A DNA stretch of 64,000 nt, from the NCBI RefSeq assembly GCF_005434945.1, contig NZ_SKCH01000001.1, positions 310,001-374,000 of the forward strand, read 5' to 3'. The position numbers and the translations under genes were made by a program. Positions 42,580-51,784 of the stretch are shown one piece after another. The stretch comes from Prescottella subtropica (GTDB taxonomy: Bacteria > Actinomycetota > Actinomycetes > Mycobacteriales > Mycobacteriaceae). Numbering within the stretch: the stretch's first letter is position 1; every line of letters begins with the position of its first letter. Under the pieces are notes generated by a model that saw nothing but the letters and a program-made list of their open reading frames with translations, did not search any database and was not told the origin of the DNA.

Positions 42580-43431
42580 ATGTCACCCGTGAACGAGACC
42601 CGGCCGGTGATCGTGGGCGTCGACGGATCCGACGCCTCCCGCCATGCCGTGCAGTGGGCGGCCGCCGAGGCACACGCCCGCAAGGTTTCGTTGAAACTGG
42701 TGCACGTCATCGACACGGAGAACGACTTCCCGTTCGCCGCGGACGACCTCGAGGAGGAAGAGGCGTTCGGTCGGGAAGCGCTGAAAGCGGCCCGGGAGGC
42801 CGCGACGATCGAGGACTACACGCTCGACATCGAGGTGGAACTGCTGCGTGGCCGGGTGAACCGGGCATTCGTGGATCTGTCCGAGCATGCGAGCCTGCTC
42901 GTCGTGGGCTCCGTCGGCAGCGGCTTCTTCACCCGCATGGTCCTCGGGTCGACGGCCCTGTCCCTGGCACACCACGCCAAGTGCACGGTTGCGGTGATCC
43001 GCGGCGCCGACGGCAGCCCCGTCCCACCCACATCCGGTCCCGTCGTCGCCGGCGTGGACCATTCGGACAGTGCCGACATCGTCGTCGGCACCGCGATGCA
43101 GGAGGCGTCCATCCGGCACGCCGAGATGACCGCCGTACATGCGCGCCGCCGCCGCGGCAGCCACGAGGCCGACGAGGAGGCCCGCGCCCGCATCGACCGG
43201 CTGATCGCGACATGGGGTGCGAAGTTCCCGTCGGTGCCGGTGGAGACGGTGCTCGCCGAGGCCGGCCCGACCAAGCATCTCGTCGCACTCAGCTCGACGG
43301 CCCGTGCGATGGTCGTCGGCAACCGCGGCCGGGGCGGCTTCGAGAGCGCGCTGCTCGGCTCGACGTGCCAGTCGCTGCTCTATCACGCGCAATGCCCCGT
43401 CATCGTCGCCCGCACCCGGGCCACCCCCTGA
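42580..43431 (+). CDS. Universal stress protein, tandem UspA domains
   Basis: 283 residues: two UspA folds (about 1-140 and 150-283). ATP-binding loops VVGSVGSGFFTRMVLGSTA near 107 and VVGNRGRGGFESALLGSTC near 243 are intact in both halves, so it should bind ATP like mycobacterial Usp proteins of hypoxia and stasis. The ATG at 42580 has GGAGCAGG upstream. It starts 42 bp after the acyltransferase. Confidence 0.9.
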   Translation: MSPVNETRPVIVGVDGSDASRHAVQWAAAEAHARKVSLKLVHVIDTENDFPFAADDLEEEEAFGREALKAAREAATIEDYTLDIEVELLRGRVNRAFVDLSEHASLLVVGSVGSGFFTRMVLGSTALSLAHHAKCTVAVIRGADGSPVPPTSGPVVAGVDHSDSADIVVGTAMQEASIRHAEMTAVHARRRRGSHEADEEARARIDRLIATWGAKFPSVPVETVLAEAGPTKHLVALSSTARAMVVGNRGRGGFESALLGSTCQSLLYHAQCPVIVARTRATP

Positions 43432-43444
43432 CCGGCGGCCCGGC

Positions 43445-43927
43445 GTGGACCGGCAGGGGCATCGGCTCGACGGACTCGACGTCGACCTGATCGCCCGGTT
43501 GCGCCGCGATCCCCGGATCGGGGTACTCGAGCTCGCGCGTCGTGCCGGGGTCGCCCGCGCCACCGCCGCCGCCCGGCTGCACCGGCTCGAGGAGGCCGGG
43601 ATCGTCACCGGCTACGGACCCGACATCGACCTGCGGGCGGCCGGATTCCCGGTGCAGGCGTTCGTCACCCTGGAGATCGCGCAGGGCTCGCTCACCCAGC
43701 TCACCGGGGAACTCGAGGCCATCCCCGAGGTGGTCGAGGCGTGGGCCACCACCGGGGCCGGGGACGTGCTGTGCCGGGTCGCGGCCGCGTCCCACGACGA
43801 CCTGCAGGCCCTGCTCGTCGACCTGCACCACTCGTCGACCGTCGCCCGGTCGGTGTCCGTCGTCGTGCTGTCCCAGGTGGTCCCGTACCGGTCGGTGCCG
43901 CTGCTGGCGAAGTCGGTCCGCCCGTGA
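43445..43927 (+). CDS. Lrp/AsnC family regulator
   Basis: 160 residues. N-terminal HTH ([24 protein letters not shown] near 25-48) and C-terminal RAM domain with LVVDLH-type segment. It begins with GTG 43445, 13 bp after the stress protein. It precedes the alkylation-repair genes by 31 bp and may regulate them or the stress gene. Confidence 0.82.
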   Translation: MDRQGHRLDGLDVDLIARLRRDPRIGVLELARRAGVARATAAARLHRLEEAGIVTGYGPDIDLRAAGFPVQAFVTLEIAQGSLTQLTGELEAIPEVVEAWATTGAGDVLCRVAAASHDDLQALLVDLHHSSTVARSVSVVVLSQVVPYRSVPLLAKSVRP

Positions 43928-43958
43928 GATGTCGGTGATGGCTGGCAGTATCGGTGAC

Positions 43959-44456
43959 GTGGATACCGTGCACACTGTCGTCGACTCCCCGATCGGACCG
44001 CTGACGCTGGTCCGGGGCTCCGACGGTCTGTGCGGGCTGTACATGCACGAGCAGCGGCACCTGCCGGCTCCGGAGCGGTTCGGTGCCCGCCGCGACACCG
44101 GCTTCGATGCGGTGATCGACCAGTTGGCCGAGTACTTCGCCGGTGAGCGCACCGCGTTCACTCTCGACGTGGCACCGTCCGGCACCGAGTTCCAGCAGCG
44201 GGTGTGGGCGGCGCTGCGCACCATTCCGTACGGCGACACCTGGACGTACCTGCAGCTCGCGGAGCAGTTGGGTAATCCCGCCGCGATCCGGGCCGTCGCC
44301 GCCGCCAACGGCCGCAACCCGATCGGCATCGTCGTCCCCTGCCACCGCGTGATCGGCAGCGACGGATCCCTCACCGGCTATGCGGGCGGGCTCGACCGCA
44401 AACGGTTCCTACTCGACCTCGAGGGCGCCGCGGGAGTCCAGGATGGACTGTTCTGA
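43959..44456 (+). CDS. ogt: Methylated-DNA-protein cysteine methyltransferase
   Basis: 165 residues from the GTG at 43959. It removes O6-methyl groups from guanine by irreversible transfer to Cys128 in [13 protein letters not shown]. The HTH-like DNA-binding part [19 protein letters not shown] precedes it. The start is uncertain: ATGs at 43929 and 43938 are in frame but lack a ribosome-binding site, and no SD favours the GTG either. Its end overlaps the sigma-factor gene by 14 bp. Confidence 0.9.
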   Translation: MDTVHTVVDSPIGPLTLVRGSDGLCGLYMHEQRHLPAPERFGARRDTGFDAVIDQLAEYFAGERTAFTLDVAPSGTEFQQRVWAALRTIPYGDTWTYLQLAEQLGNPAAIRAVAAANGRNPIGIVVPCHRVIGSDGSLTGYAGGLDRKRFLLDLEGAAGVQDGLF

Positions 44457-44994
44457 CGATCCGATCTCACGTTCCGGCCGCCCGGAGCGTCTACCGGGTG
44501 TGGGAGCGACACCGTTCGAGCAGATCGTCACCGAGCACGGGCCGGTGGTTCTGCGGGTGTGCCGTGCGCTGCTCGGGCCGGCCGACGCCGACGACGCCTG
44601 GTCCGAGACGTTCCTGGCGGCGCTGCGCGCCTACCCGGAGCTGCCGCCGGACGCGAACGTCGAGGCGTGGCTGGTGACCATCGCGCACCGCAAGGCCGTC
44701 GACATCCACCGGGTGCGCGGCCGCATCCCGATCCCCACCGACGAGATTCCGGAGCGCGCCACCGCCCGGGACGTGCCCGGCACGTGGAATCACGAACTAT
44801 GGGACGCGCTCGCCGACCTGCCGTTCACCCAGCGGGCCGCCGTCGTCCACCACCATCTGGCCGGGCTGCCGTACGCGCAGGTCGCCGCCATTCTCGGCAA
44901 CAGCACCGACGCCGCCCGACGCGCCGCCGCCGACGGCATCGCCCGGCTGCGCCGCACCTACCCGGCCCTCGCCTCGGAAGGAGTCCCCCGATGA
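44443..44994 (+). CDS. ECF-like sigma factor
   Basis: 183 residues. Region 2: [20 protein letters not shown] and [18 protein letters not shown] (about 40-95). Region 4: [20 protein letters not shown] and [16 protein letters not shown] (about 125-165). No anti-sigma gene is adjacent. It lies inside the repair operon, ATG 44443 within the ogt gene and its stop inside the next gene (ATGA), so it probably drives this operon or a DNA-damage regulon. Confidence 0.82.
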   Translation: MDCSDDPISRSGRPERLPGVGATPFEQIVTEHGPVVLRVCRALLGPADADDAWSETFLAALRAYPELPPDANVEAWLVTIAHRKAVDIHRVRGRIPIPTDEIPERATARDVPGTWNHELWDALADLPFTQRAAVVHHHLAGLPYAQVAAILGNSTDAARRAAADGIARLRRTYPALASEGVPR

Positions 44995-45596
44995 CCATCC
45001 TGCCCACGCTGCCCGCTCTCCCCACCCCGGACGTGGCCGCCGCGGACCTGGACCGCCTGCATGCCCGGTTGTCCGCCGCCGCCGATCGCGACGGCATCCT
45101 CGACGTCGGCTACCGGTCCGTCGACACCCCCGTCGGTCGACTCCTGTTGGCCGCCACCGACATCGGCCTGGTCCGGGTCGCGTATCCGCGGGAGGACCAC
45201 GACGCCGTCCTCGTCGATCTCGCCGACCGGATCAGCCCCCGCATCCTCGCGGCGCCACGACGTCTGGACGCCGCCGCCCGGCAGCTCGACGAATACTTCG
45301 AACACCGCCGCACCCGCTTCGACGTGCCCCTCGACCTGCGGCTCACCCGCGGCTTCCGGCGCACGGTCCTGACCCTGCTGCCCGACATCGACTACGGCAC
45401 CACCGCCAGCTACACCGAGATCGCCGAGGCCGCCGGCAGCCCGCGCGCGGTGCGGGCCGTCGGCACCGCATGCGCCACCAACCCGCTGCCGGTGTTCGTG
45501 CCGTGCCATCGGGTGATCCGCAGCGACGGCACCATGAGCCGCTACGCCGGCGGTGTCGAGGTGAAACGGGCGCTGCTGGATCTGGAGGCGGCGTGA
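44991..45596 (+). CDS. Second methylated-DNA-protein cysteine methyltransferase (Ada C-domain type)
   Basis: 201 residues with catalytic Cys172 in VFVPCHRVIRSDG. The N-terminal 45 residues are an extension without the zinc Cys4 of the Ada N-domain, so it cannot sense methylphosphotriesters as Ada does. SPRAVRAVGTACATNPLP forms the DNA-binding helix and turn. It overlaps the sigma gene (ATGA) and alkA (GTGA). Confidence 0.85.
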   Translation: MTILPTLPALPTPDVAAADLDRLHARLSAAADRDGILDVGYRSVDTPVGRLLLAATDIGLVRVAYPREDHDAVLVDLADRISPRILAAPRRLDAAARQLDEYFEHRRTRFDVPLDLRLTRGFRRTVLTLLPDIDYGTTASYTEIAEAAGSPRAVRAVGTACATNPLPVFVPCHRVIRSDGTMSRYAGGVEVKRALLDLEAA

Positions 45597-46447
45597 CGCT
45601 GCGCCTGCCGTTCCGCCCGCCGCTCGCGTCGGCCCCGCTGCTCGCCGCACTGTCCGCGCACACCGTGGCCGGTCTCGAACGGCACGCCCCGGACCGCGGC
45701 GCGCACACCCGCGTCGTACCCGCCCCGCACGGGCCGGCGGTGGTGCAGGTCCGGTTCGACACCGACCACGTGGAGGCGACGATCCGGTCCGCGCACGGCG
45801 ACGACGTCCCGCACCTCGAGGCGGTGCTGCGCCGCTGGCTCGACCTCGATGCGGACCCGGACGTCGTCGACGAGGCGCTGTCGACAGACAGTGTTCTGGC
45901 ACACCATGTTTCCGCGCGACCGGGGTTGCGGGTCCTCGGCTCGGTGGACGGCTTCGAGACCGCGGTGCTCACCGTGCTGGGGCAGCAGGTGTCGCTACCG
46001 GCGGCCCGGACGTTCGGGTCCCGTCTGGTGGCGGCATTCGGTGCGCCCACCGGCGTCGACGGTTTCACGAGTTTCCCTGTGCCCGAAGTCCTTGCCGGAC
46101 TCGATCCGTCGGTCATTCGGGAAGCGGTGGGCCTCACCGGGACCCGCGCCCGCACCGTTCACGCCCTCGCCGCGGCGGCCTGCGACGGTCTTCCCCTCGG
46201 ACCGGGCACGGACCCCGACGAGTTCCGGACCCGACTGCACGCACTACCCGGTATCGGGCCGTGGACCGTCGACTACCTCGCCGTCCGGGTCCTCGGCGAC
46301 CGGGACGCCTACCCGTCCGGCGACCTCGTGCTCCGACGCGCCCTCGGCGTGGCGACCGCCCGCGAGGCCGCCGCGGCATCGGAGCGGTGGCGGCCCTGGC
46401 GGGCATACGCCCTGTTCCACCTGTGGACGGCGCAGGCGTACCTGTGA
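45593..46447 (+). CDS. alkA: DNA-3-methyladenine glycosylase II
   Basis: 284 residues. HhH-GPD core: LPGIGPWTVDYLAVRVLGD (about 218-236) followed by the catalytic Asp244 in YPSGDLVLRRAL. The N-terminal AlkA_N domain occupies the first 110 residues. It excises alkylated purines. With the two methyltransferases and a sigma factor in overlapping order, this is an alkylation-response operon without the Ada activator domain. The GTG start overlaps the upstream stop by four bases. Confidence 0.92.
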   Translation: MTLRLPFRPPLASAPLLAALSAHTVAGLERHAPDRGAHTRVVPAPHGPAVVQVRFDTDHVEATIRSAHGDDVPHLEAVLRRWLDLDADPDVVDEALSTDSVLAHHVSARPGLRVLGSVDGFETAVLTVLGQQVSLPAARTFGSRLVAAFGAPTGVDGFTSFPVPEVLAGLDPSVIREAVGLTGTRARTVHALAAAACDGLPLGPGTDPDEFRTRLHALPGIGPWTVDYLAVRVLGDRDAYPSGDLVLRRALGVATAREAAAASERWRPWRAYALFHLWTAQAYL

Positions 46448-46454
46448 GTCGCCG

Positions 46455-47852
46455 TCACCGGGGGAGCTGGCGCAGCCCGATCATCGTGCGGTTCGAGACG
46501 TAGCTGTAGCGTCCATCGCCGCCGACCCGCAGCATGCCGTCGGACCCGAGCGCATTCGGATCGTCGTCGATCGCCAGGAACGGTGTCTCCCATTTCGGTT
46601 CCCCGGTCCGGAGGTCGAACGCGCGGATCGCCTCGTGATCCACTGTCACCACCACCCGGTCGTCGTGCCCCTGCACGGTGCCGAAGTTGCTCTCGTCCCG
46701 TTGCCACAACCGTTTCCCGGTGCGTAGATCCAGCGCCGTCGTCGCGTCACCGTCCCGGAGGATCGCGATGTCACCGACGACCGCGGTGGCCGTCCCGAAC
46801 CTGGTGTTCGCGTTGTCCTCGTCGACCTCGCGCGGCGTGGACACCAGATCGGTGCTCGTCCACAGCCGTTCGCCGGTGGCCCGATCGTGTCCGCCGTCGC
46901 CGACGAGCACGGGAACCGTCGCGTCGACGGGATCGTCGAACGACGGTGACTGTGTCACTTCACCGTCTACGGCGGCGATTACGCGTCCCGCGCCGTCGAT
47001 CACCTCGGTTCCGGTACGACGGTAGCCGTCGCACTCGATGCGGGTCGTCACCACCAGGGCGCCGGCCGTCGGCTCCACCCGTGAGCAGCCGTCGAGTGAC
47101 GACGTCCACGTCGGCTCGCCGGTGTCGAGATCGAACCCGGCGAGGTCGGTGCCGAGCACAACGACACCCTGCCCGTGCGCGACGTCCAGAGCATGGGAGA
47201 GATCGTCCTCCCACCAGCCCTCCATGTCGAACGACCGTGACCACGACGCGTCCGGGTCGTCGAGTGTGCCGGCGTGGACGCGGACGTCGGCGTCCTCGAT
47301 GTTGCCCTCGGCGACGTACAGGCGATCGTCGACGGTGGCCACCGCGAACACGATCCAGTCCGTCGGGGTCCGGGTGACGTCCCCGGTGGTGACGTCGAAT
47401 CCCACGAGCGCGGGCTCGTCCGCCACCGGCGATGTGAAGCACACGATTTCGCCGTCGACAGGAGCGGAGGTGCACCCGCCCAGCTCCTCGGCGGGGCTGC
47501 GCCAGCGCACATCGCCGCTCGCCGCGTCGACCCCAACCGTCACGGGATCTCCCAGGCTCATGCCGCCGTTCGAGATGCCGACGATCGAGACCAGCATGTC
47601 GCCCGCGTCGACGAAACCCGTATTTCCCCAGTCGTATTCGCTACCGGTGACCGGATCACGGAACTCGGCGAACGACTGCCCGTACATCGCGGCCGCGTCG
47701 AGAGACCAGCCCAGGCCCGGTGCCGCATCGACGGTTCCGGTGATCTTGCGGGTGCCGTCACCGCCGTCCTGGACGACGGTCACGACGGCACCGGTGACGG
47801 TGACGGCGGCCACGGCGGCGGCCACCGTCAGGTTGCGGACCTCACGGTTCAC
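46455..47852 (-). CDS. PQQ-like beta-propeller, membrane-anchored
   Basis: 465 residues. One N-terminal hydrophobic segment (about 8-27) is a signal anchor; the rest shows repeated blades with DVRW, GEPTWTS, GERLWTS, GKRLWQ and GEPKWET motifs, i.e. PQQ-like tryptophan-docking repeats without PQQ or metal ligands. Probably an extracytoplasmic scaffold. The GTG start overlaps the upstream gene's TGA (GTGA). Confidence 0.75.
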   Translation of the reverse strand: MNREVRNLTVAAAVAAVTVTGAVVTVVQDGGDGTRKITGTVDAAPGLGWSLDAAAMYGQSFAEFRDPVTGSEYDWGNTGFVDAGDMLVSIVGISNGGMSLGDPVTVGVDAASGDVRWRSPAEELGGCTSAPVDGEIVCFTSPVADEPALVGFDVTTGDVTRTPTDWIVFAVATVDDRLYVAEGNIEDADVRVHAGTLDDPDASWSRSFDMEGWWEDDLSHALDVAHGQGVVVLGTDLAGFDLDTGEPTWTSSLDGCSRVEPTAGALVVTTRIECDGYRRTGTEVIDGAGRVIAAVDGEVTQSPSFDDPVDATVPVLVGDGGHDRATGERLWTSTDLVSTPREVDEDNANTRFGTATAVVGDIAILRDGDATTALDLRTGKRLWQRDESNFGTVQGHDDRVVVTVDHEAIRAFDLRTGEPKWETPFLAIDDDPNALGSDGMLRVGGDGRYSYVSNRTMIGLRQLPR

Positions 47853-49225
47853 GACGTCACCTCCAGGCCGGGGGCGAGCACGATCGCCTCGAGCTGCTCG
47901 AACGACAAGGGCGGTACCGGTACGGCTGCATTCGACACCGCCTGGACGTAGCCGCCGGACGGCCGGGTGACCGCGACGGTCCGCGACGTCATCTGTGTCG
48001 ACTGCGCACCCGCCTCCATGCCGACCTGTGCGTAGTGATGTTCGCGGCGTTCGACGATGCTGCCGTCCGCGAGCGTGCGGAACTCGGTGACCGTGCCGTC
48101 GTACGACCCTCGCCCGGAAGAGGTTTCGGACGTGTTCGGAAGATCCTGTCCGCCGGAGATCGCCACCCGCAACTCCGACTCGCTACCGGGTGTCGTGACC
48201 TGCACCGCCTGGCACAGGGTGCCCGCGTCGTACCCCGCCGGCCACAGCGCCCCGAGCGGACGATCCGTGGTCACGCCGGGCAGCGGCACCACCGCCAGGG
48301 CTGCACCGACCCGGGCCGCGGTGGTGCGGTCGATCGCGGGACCGCCCTCGACCGACGCGGCGCAGGACGTGGGTGGCATACCCGTGCCCGGCGGGACGGG
48401 CGCGGTCACCCGCAACGCGGGCAGCGTGGCAAGCGTGACGAGCTCGTCGATGCTCAACGGGACCGTACCGCTGAGCTTTTCCTCGCCGCCGGAGTACGAG
48501 CTGTCGGACGCGGACAGGTGGATCCGGCTGCCGTCCGTCGTGTACGCCGTCGCACTGCGCGACAGCGTCCGCTCGCCGTCGGTTTCCGACCACGTGTCCT
48601 GCACGTCGACGACGGTGCCGTCGCCGAGGGTGCGGCGCGCATCGAGCGCCCCGGCGACACACGGCGGCACCGGATCGGCATTCTGCTGCACCGACACCCA
48701 CAGAGAACCGCGGGCGTCGCCGCGGAGCAGTGTTCCGGACGTGTCGGTGCTGCCGCCGAGATCGGGGGCGGATTCCTCGTCGCTCACGATCGGCCGGAAG
48801 TACAGCGACGCCTCCGGCGACGCGAACTCCACCTCCGTCCCGGCGGGGAGAGCGCCGACCAGCGCCTCCGACATGGCGAGCGCCTTCGGCCCGGAGAACC
48901 ACGGGTAGGTGGGGTTGTCGTAGCCGGGGGACTTGTCGCGCAGGTACGCGACGAATTCTCCCTTCGAGGGCGGTTCCACGACATCGCAGCCGGTGATCTG
49001 CGTCGGATACGTCACCGACGGTGTCACATAGCTGTATTCGGGGCGCTCCGGCGAGGGCGGCGGTGTGGTCGTGGTCGGCGGCGCCGTCGTCAGCTCCGGT
49101 TCCGGGGTGTGCAGCAGCCCCGCGACGACGACACCCGCCGCGACGACGGACACCACCGACAGCCCGAAACTCCAGGCCGCGATCCGGCGTGACGGTGACC
49201 CCGACCCGGTGTCGTCGTCGCTCAT
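47849..49225 (-). CDS. Membrane-anchored extracytoplasmic protein of unknown function
   Basis: 458 residues. One N-terminal TM (about 16-40), a Thr/Pro linker (TTAPPTTTTPPPSPERP near 45-61), then two similar globular halves, each with a paired Cys and a TLADGS/TLGDGT-like strand motif, which suggests an internal duplication. It is coupled to the downstream propeller gene; both would sit outside the membrane. The Shine-Dalgarno lies in a hairpin (see next entry). Unrecognised. Confidence 0.65.
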   Translation of the reverse strand: MSDDDTGSGSPSRRIAAWSFGLSVVSVVAAGVVVAGLLHTPEPELTTAPPTTTTPPPSPERPEYSYVTPSVTYPTQITGCDVVEPPSKGEFVAYLRDKSPGYDNPTYPWFSGPKALAMSEALVGALPAGTEVEFASPEASLYFRPIVSDEESAPDLGGSTDTSGTLLRGDARGSLWVSVQQNADPVPPCVAGALDARRTLGDGTVVDVQDTWSETDGERTLSRSATAYTTDGSRIHLSASDSSYSGGEEKLSGTVPLSIDELVTLATLPALRVTAPVPPGTGMPPTSCAASVEGGPAIDRTTAARVGAALAVVPLPGVTTDRPLGALWPAGYDAGTLCQAVQVTTPGSESELRVAISGGQDLPNTSETSSGRGSYDGTVTEFRTLADGSIVERREHHYAQVGMEAGAQSTQMTSRTVAVTRPSGGYVQAVSNAAVPVPPLSFEQLEAIVLAPGLEVTS

Positions 49226-49229
49226 GTCC

Positions 49230-49278
49230 CTCCCCGTGACAGTTCACTTCCTCTGCGGAAGTTGTCTATCACGGGGAG
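49230..49278 (-). promoter_or_regulatory. Hairpin sequestering the Shine-Dalgarno of the 49225 gene
   Basis: CTCCCCGTGA (49278-49269) pairs over 10 bp with TCACGGGGAG (49239-49230). An inner ACTTCC/GGAAGT stem (49262-49257, 49251-49246) lies within the loop. The GGGGAGG ribosome-binding site, ending about 3 nt before the ATG, is the 3' arm of the outer stem. It can act as a translational switch, as a thermosensor or protein-binding site, or simply as a DNA palindrome. Confidence 0.5.
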
Positions 49279-49281
49279 GGA

Positions 49282-49440
49282 TCACACGGGCATCACGCCT
49301 TCTCCTGCGCCGCCTTTCGTGCCGAACGCGCCGCCGCCCTTCGCCTGTGGTTGCCGCTCCGGGATCCGTTCCCGATCGAACTGGGCCGTCTTCTCGATCA
49401 GGTGGTGGTCCTGCAGCAGGGTCGGCCCGTCCGGCCCCAC
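49282..49440 (-). pseudogene. Catalase N-terminal fragment, inactive
   Basis: A 52-codon frame, [20 protein letters not shown] then [20 protein letters not shown]. It matches the conserved catalase N-terminus, in which RIPER-x-P-HA-x-G carries the catalytic His; here that His is Gln (CAG). After AFG the similarity stops, and a TAG lies just upstream in frame. This is a degraded remnant between the MMPL and 49225 genes, and nothing else of catalase is seen. Confidence 0.7.
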
Positions 49441-49490
49441 TGTCTACCAGCCAGACCACTTCGGCGGCGATCCGTCAACCGACCGTGTGC

Positions 49491-51683
49491 TCAGTCCTTC
49501 GTGCGGGCCAGTGCCGACGGCCACCAGATCGTCTTGCCGATGTCGTGGGACAGCGCGGGCACGAGCACACTGCGGACGATGATCGTGTCGAGGAGGACAC
49601 CGAACGCGACCGCGAACCCCACCTGCGCGAGGACGACGAGCGGCAGCACCCCGAGCACCGCGAATGTGCCGGCCAGCACGATGCCCGCCGACGTGATCAC
49701 CCCACCGGTCACGGCGAGACCGCGCAGCACACCGGACCGGGTGCCGTGTTCGAGGGTCTCCTCCCGGACCCGCGTCATCAGGAAGATGTTGTAGTCGATG
49801 CCCAGCGCCACCAGGAACACGAACGCGAACAGCGGGAACGACGGATCCGCGCCCGCGAAATGGAACACGTGGGTGAAGAACAGTCCGGACACGCCGAGGG
49901 TCGCCGCGAAACTCAGGACGACCGTCCCGATGAGGATCAGCGGGGTGAGCAGCGCCCGCAACAGGATCGCCAGCACCACGAAGATCACCACCAGCACGAT
50001 CGGGATGATCAGATTCCGGTCGTGCACCGACGCCGTCTGCACGTCCAGGGTCGCGGCGGAACTGCCCCCGACGAGCGCGGAGGCGCCGGGCACCTCGTGC
50101 AGAGTGTCCCGCAGTCGCTGCACCGTCTGCAGCGCCTCGGGTGAATCGTACGAATCGGCAAGCGCCACAGTGACGACCGTGCGCCCGTCGATCGGGGCGA
50201 CGTTCAGGATCGCGGGCGGACAACCGGGGGGAAGCTGCTGTGGGACGCCGCCGGACTTCTGCAGCAGGGCCTTGACCTTCTCGAAGTCGGTCTGCACGCA
50301 CACCGATCCCGGCCCCTGCCGCACCCCCTCGACACCGCTCGCCGCGGCGATCACCGCGTCGACCGCCGCCGCGTTCGTGGTGACGACGGCCGGTGCACCG
50401 GCACCCGGATCGAAGTTGGCGTCGTACAGGGCCTGCCCGCGGACGGCGTCGGGGGTGTTGGTGAAGTTCTCCGTCGCGGTCAGCCCGTCGGTCTGCAGGC
50501 TGCCGATCCCGACCGCGAACAACACGGCCAGCAGCACCGTCGCCCCGATCCAGGCGGGCCGGTCGCGGCGTCCGACGAACTCGGCGATCCGCCCCCACAT
50601 CCCGTGCGTGGCAAGATCCGTCGCACCGTCGACCCGCGGCCGACGCGGCCAGAACACCCACCGCCCCACCACCGACAGGGCCACCGGCAGGAACGTCATC
50701 ATCACCACATAGGTGCACGCGATACCGATCGCGGCGACCGGCCCGAGGCTCTTGTTGGAGTTCAACTGCGAGAACCCCAGGCACAGCAGACCCAGGATCA
50801 CCGTCACCGCCGACGCCGTGATCGCCGGCACCGACTCCCGCCACGCCTTGATCATGGCGTCGAACCTGTTGTCGTGGAAGTGCAGTTCCTCCCGATACCG
50901 GGCGATCAACAGCAGCGCGTAGTCGGTGCCCGCACCGATCACGAGGACGAACAGGATGCCCTGACTCTGCCCGGTGAGGGTGAGCAGATCCTGCTTCGCG
51001 AGCAGATAGATCACCATCGACGACAATCCCAGCGCCAGCAGCGCCGAGAACAGCGGAAACACCCACAGCACCGGCGAGCGGTACACCACCAGCAGGATGA
51101 CGATCACGACGAGCAGTGCCACCAGCAGCAGGGTGCTGTCGAGTCCCTCGAACGCGTCGATGAACGCGACCAGCAGCCCGCCCGGACCGGCCGGCAGCAC
51201 CTCCACCCCGGTGTCGACAGCCCCGCGGGCCGCATCGAGGACGTGCTGTTCGGCGGCGGCCAGCGCCGGCCCGGTCACCGCCGTCCCGTCCTGCTTCGCG
51301 ATCAGCGGCACGAACACCGACGCGACGGCGCCGTCCGGCGAGAACTGGGTGGGCGTCACCGAACTCGCATCCACCCCGTCGACCGCCGAGATCGCGGTGC
51401 GCGCCTGCTCGATCCCGGCCCGGTCGGCGTCCGTCAACCCACCGGCCCGTTGGAAGACGACCGCCCCCGGTACCGTCTCGACCTTCATGAACTTCGCCGA
51501 CTCGTTCGTCACGATCGTCGACTCCGCCTGCGGCGGCAGAAACGACGCATTGTCGTTCTTCTGCACCTCGGCGAGCTTGCTCTGGAACCCGCCTCCCAGA
51601 CCGCCGAGGAGGAACACGACGATCGCGACCGCCACCACCGTGAACACGGGCCACCGGCGCCGGGGCGATTCCACACGTGCCAT
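49491..51683 (-). CDS. MMPL/RND family transporter
   Basis: 730 residues. TM1 at 10-30, a large periplasmic loop, five TMs (about 175-350), a second loop, and five TMs (about 530-700): the MMPL/YdfJ two-fold RND pattern. The DYALLLIARYREEL segment (about 255) and GIDYNIFLMTRVREE (about 650) carry the proton-relay Asp-Tyr residues. MMPL proteins export lipids or siderophores; no substrate gene is adjacent. Start ATG 51683 follows GAGG. Confidence 0.9.
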   Translation of the reverse strand: MARVESPRRRWPVFTVVAVAIVVFLLGGLGGGFQSKLAEVQKNDNASFLPPQAESTIVTNESAKFMKVETVPGAVVFQRAGGLTDADRAGIEQARTAISAVDGVDASSVTPTQFSPDGAVASVFVPLIAKQDGTAVTGPALAAAEQHVLDAARGAVDTGVEVLPAGPGGLLVAFIDAFEGLDSTLLLVALLVVIVILLVVYRSPVLWVFPLFSALLALGLSSMVIYLLAKQDLLTLTGQSQGILFVLVIGAGTDYALLLIARYREELHFHDNRFDAMIKAWRESVPAITASAVTVILGLLCLGFSQLNSNKSLGPVAAIGIACTYVVMMTFLPVALSVVGRWVFWPRRPRVDGATDLATHGMWGRIAEFVGRRDRPAWIGATVLLAVLFAVGIGSLQTDGLTATENFTNTPDAVRGQALYDANFDPGAGAPAVVTTNAAAVDAVIAAASGVEGVRQGPGSVCVQTDFEKVKALLQKSGGVPQQLPPGCPPAILNVAPIDGRTVVTVALADSYDSPEALQTVQRLRDTLHEVPGASALVGGSSAATLDVQTASVHDRNLIIPIVLVVIFVVLAILLRALLTPLILIGTVVLSFAATLGVSGLFFTHVFHFAGADPSFPLFAFVFLVALGIDYNIFLMTRVREETLEHGTRSGVLRGLAVTGGVITSAGIVLAGTFAVLGVLPLVVLAQVGFAVAFGVLLDTIIVRSVLVPALSHDIGKTIWWPSALARTKD

Positions 51684-51784
51684 CGGGGCTCCTCGTCGAC
51701 GAATGCGGCCGAGTACCAACGCAGATCAGTACAGCACGCGGCGCCCGGTCGGGTGGGGCGATCGGCCCGACCGGGCGTGCGGCG

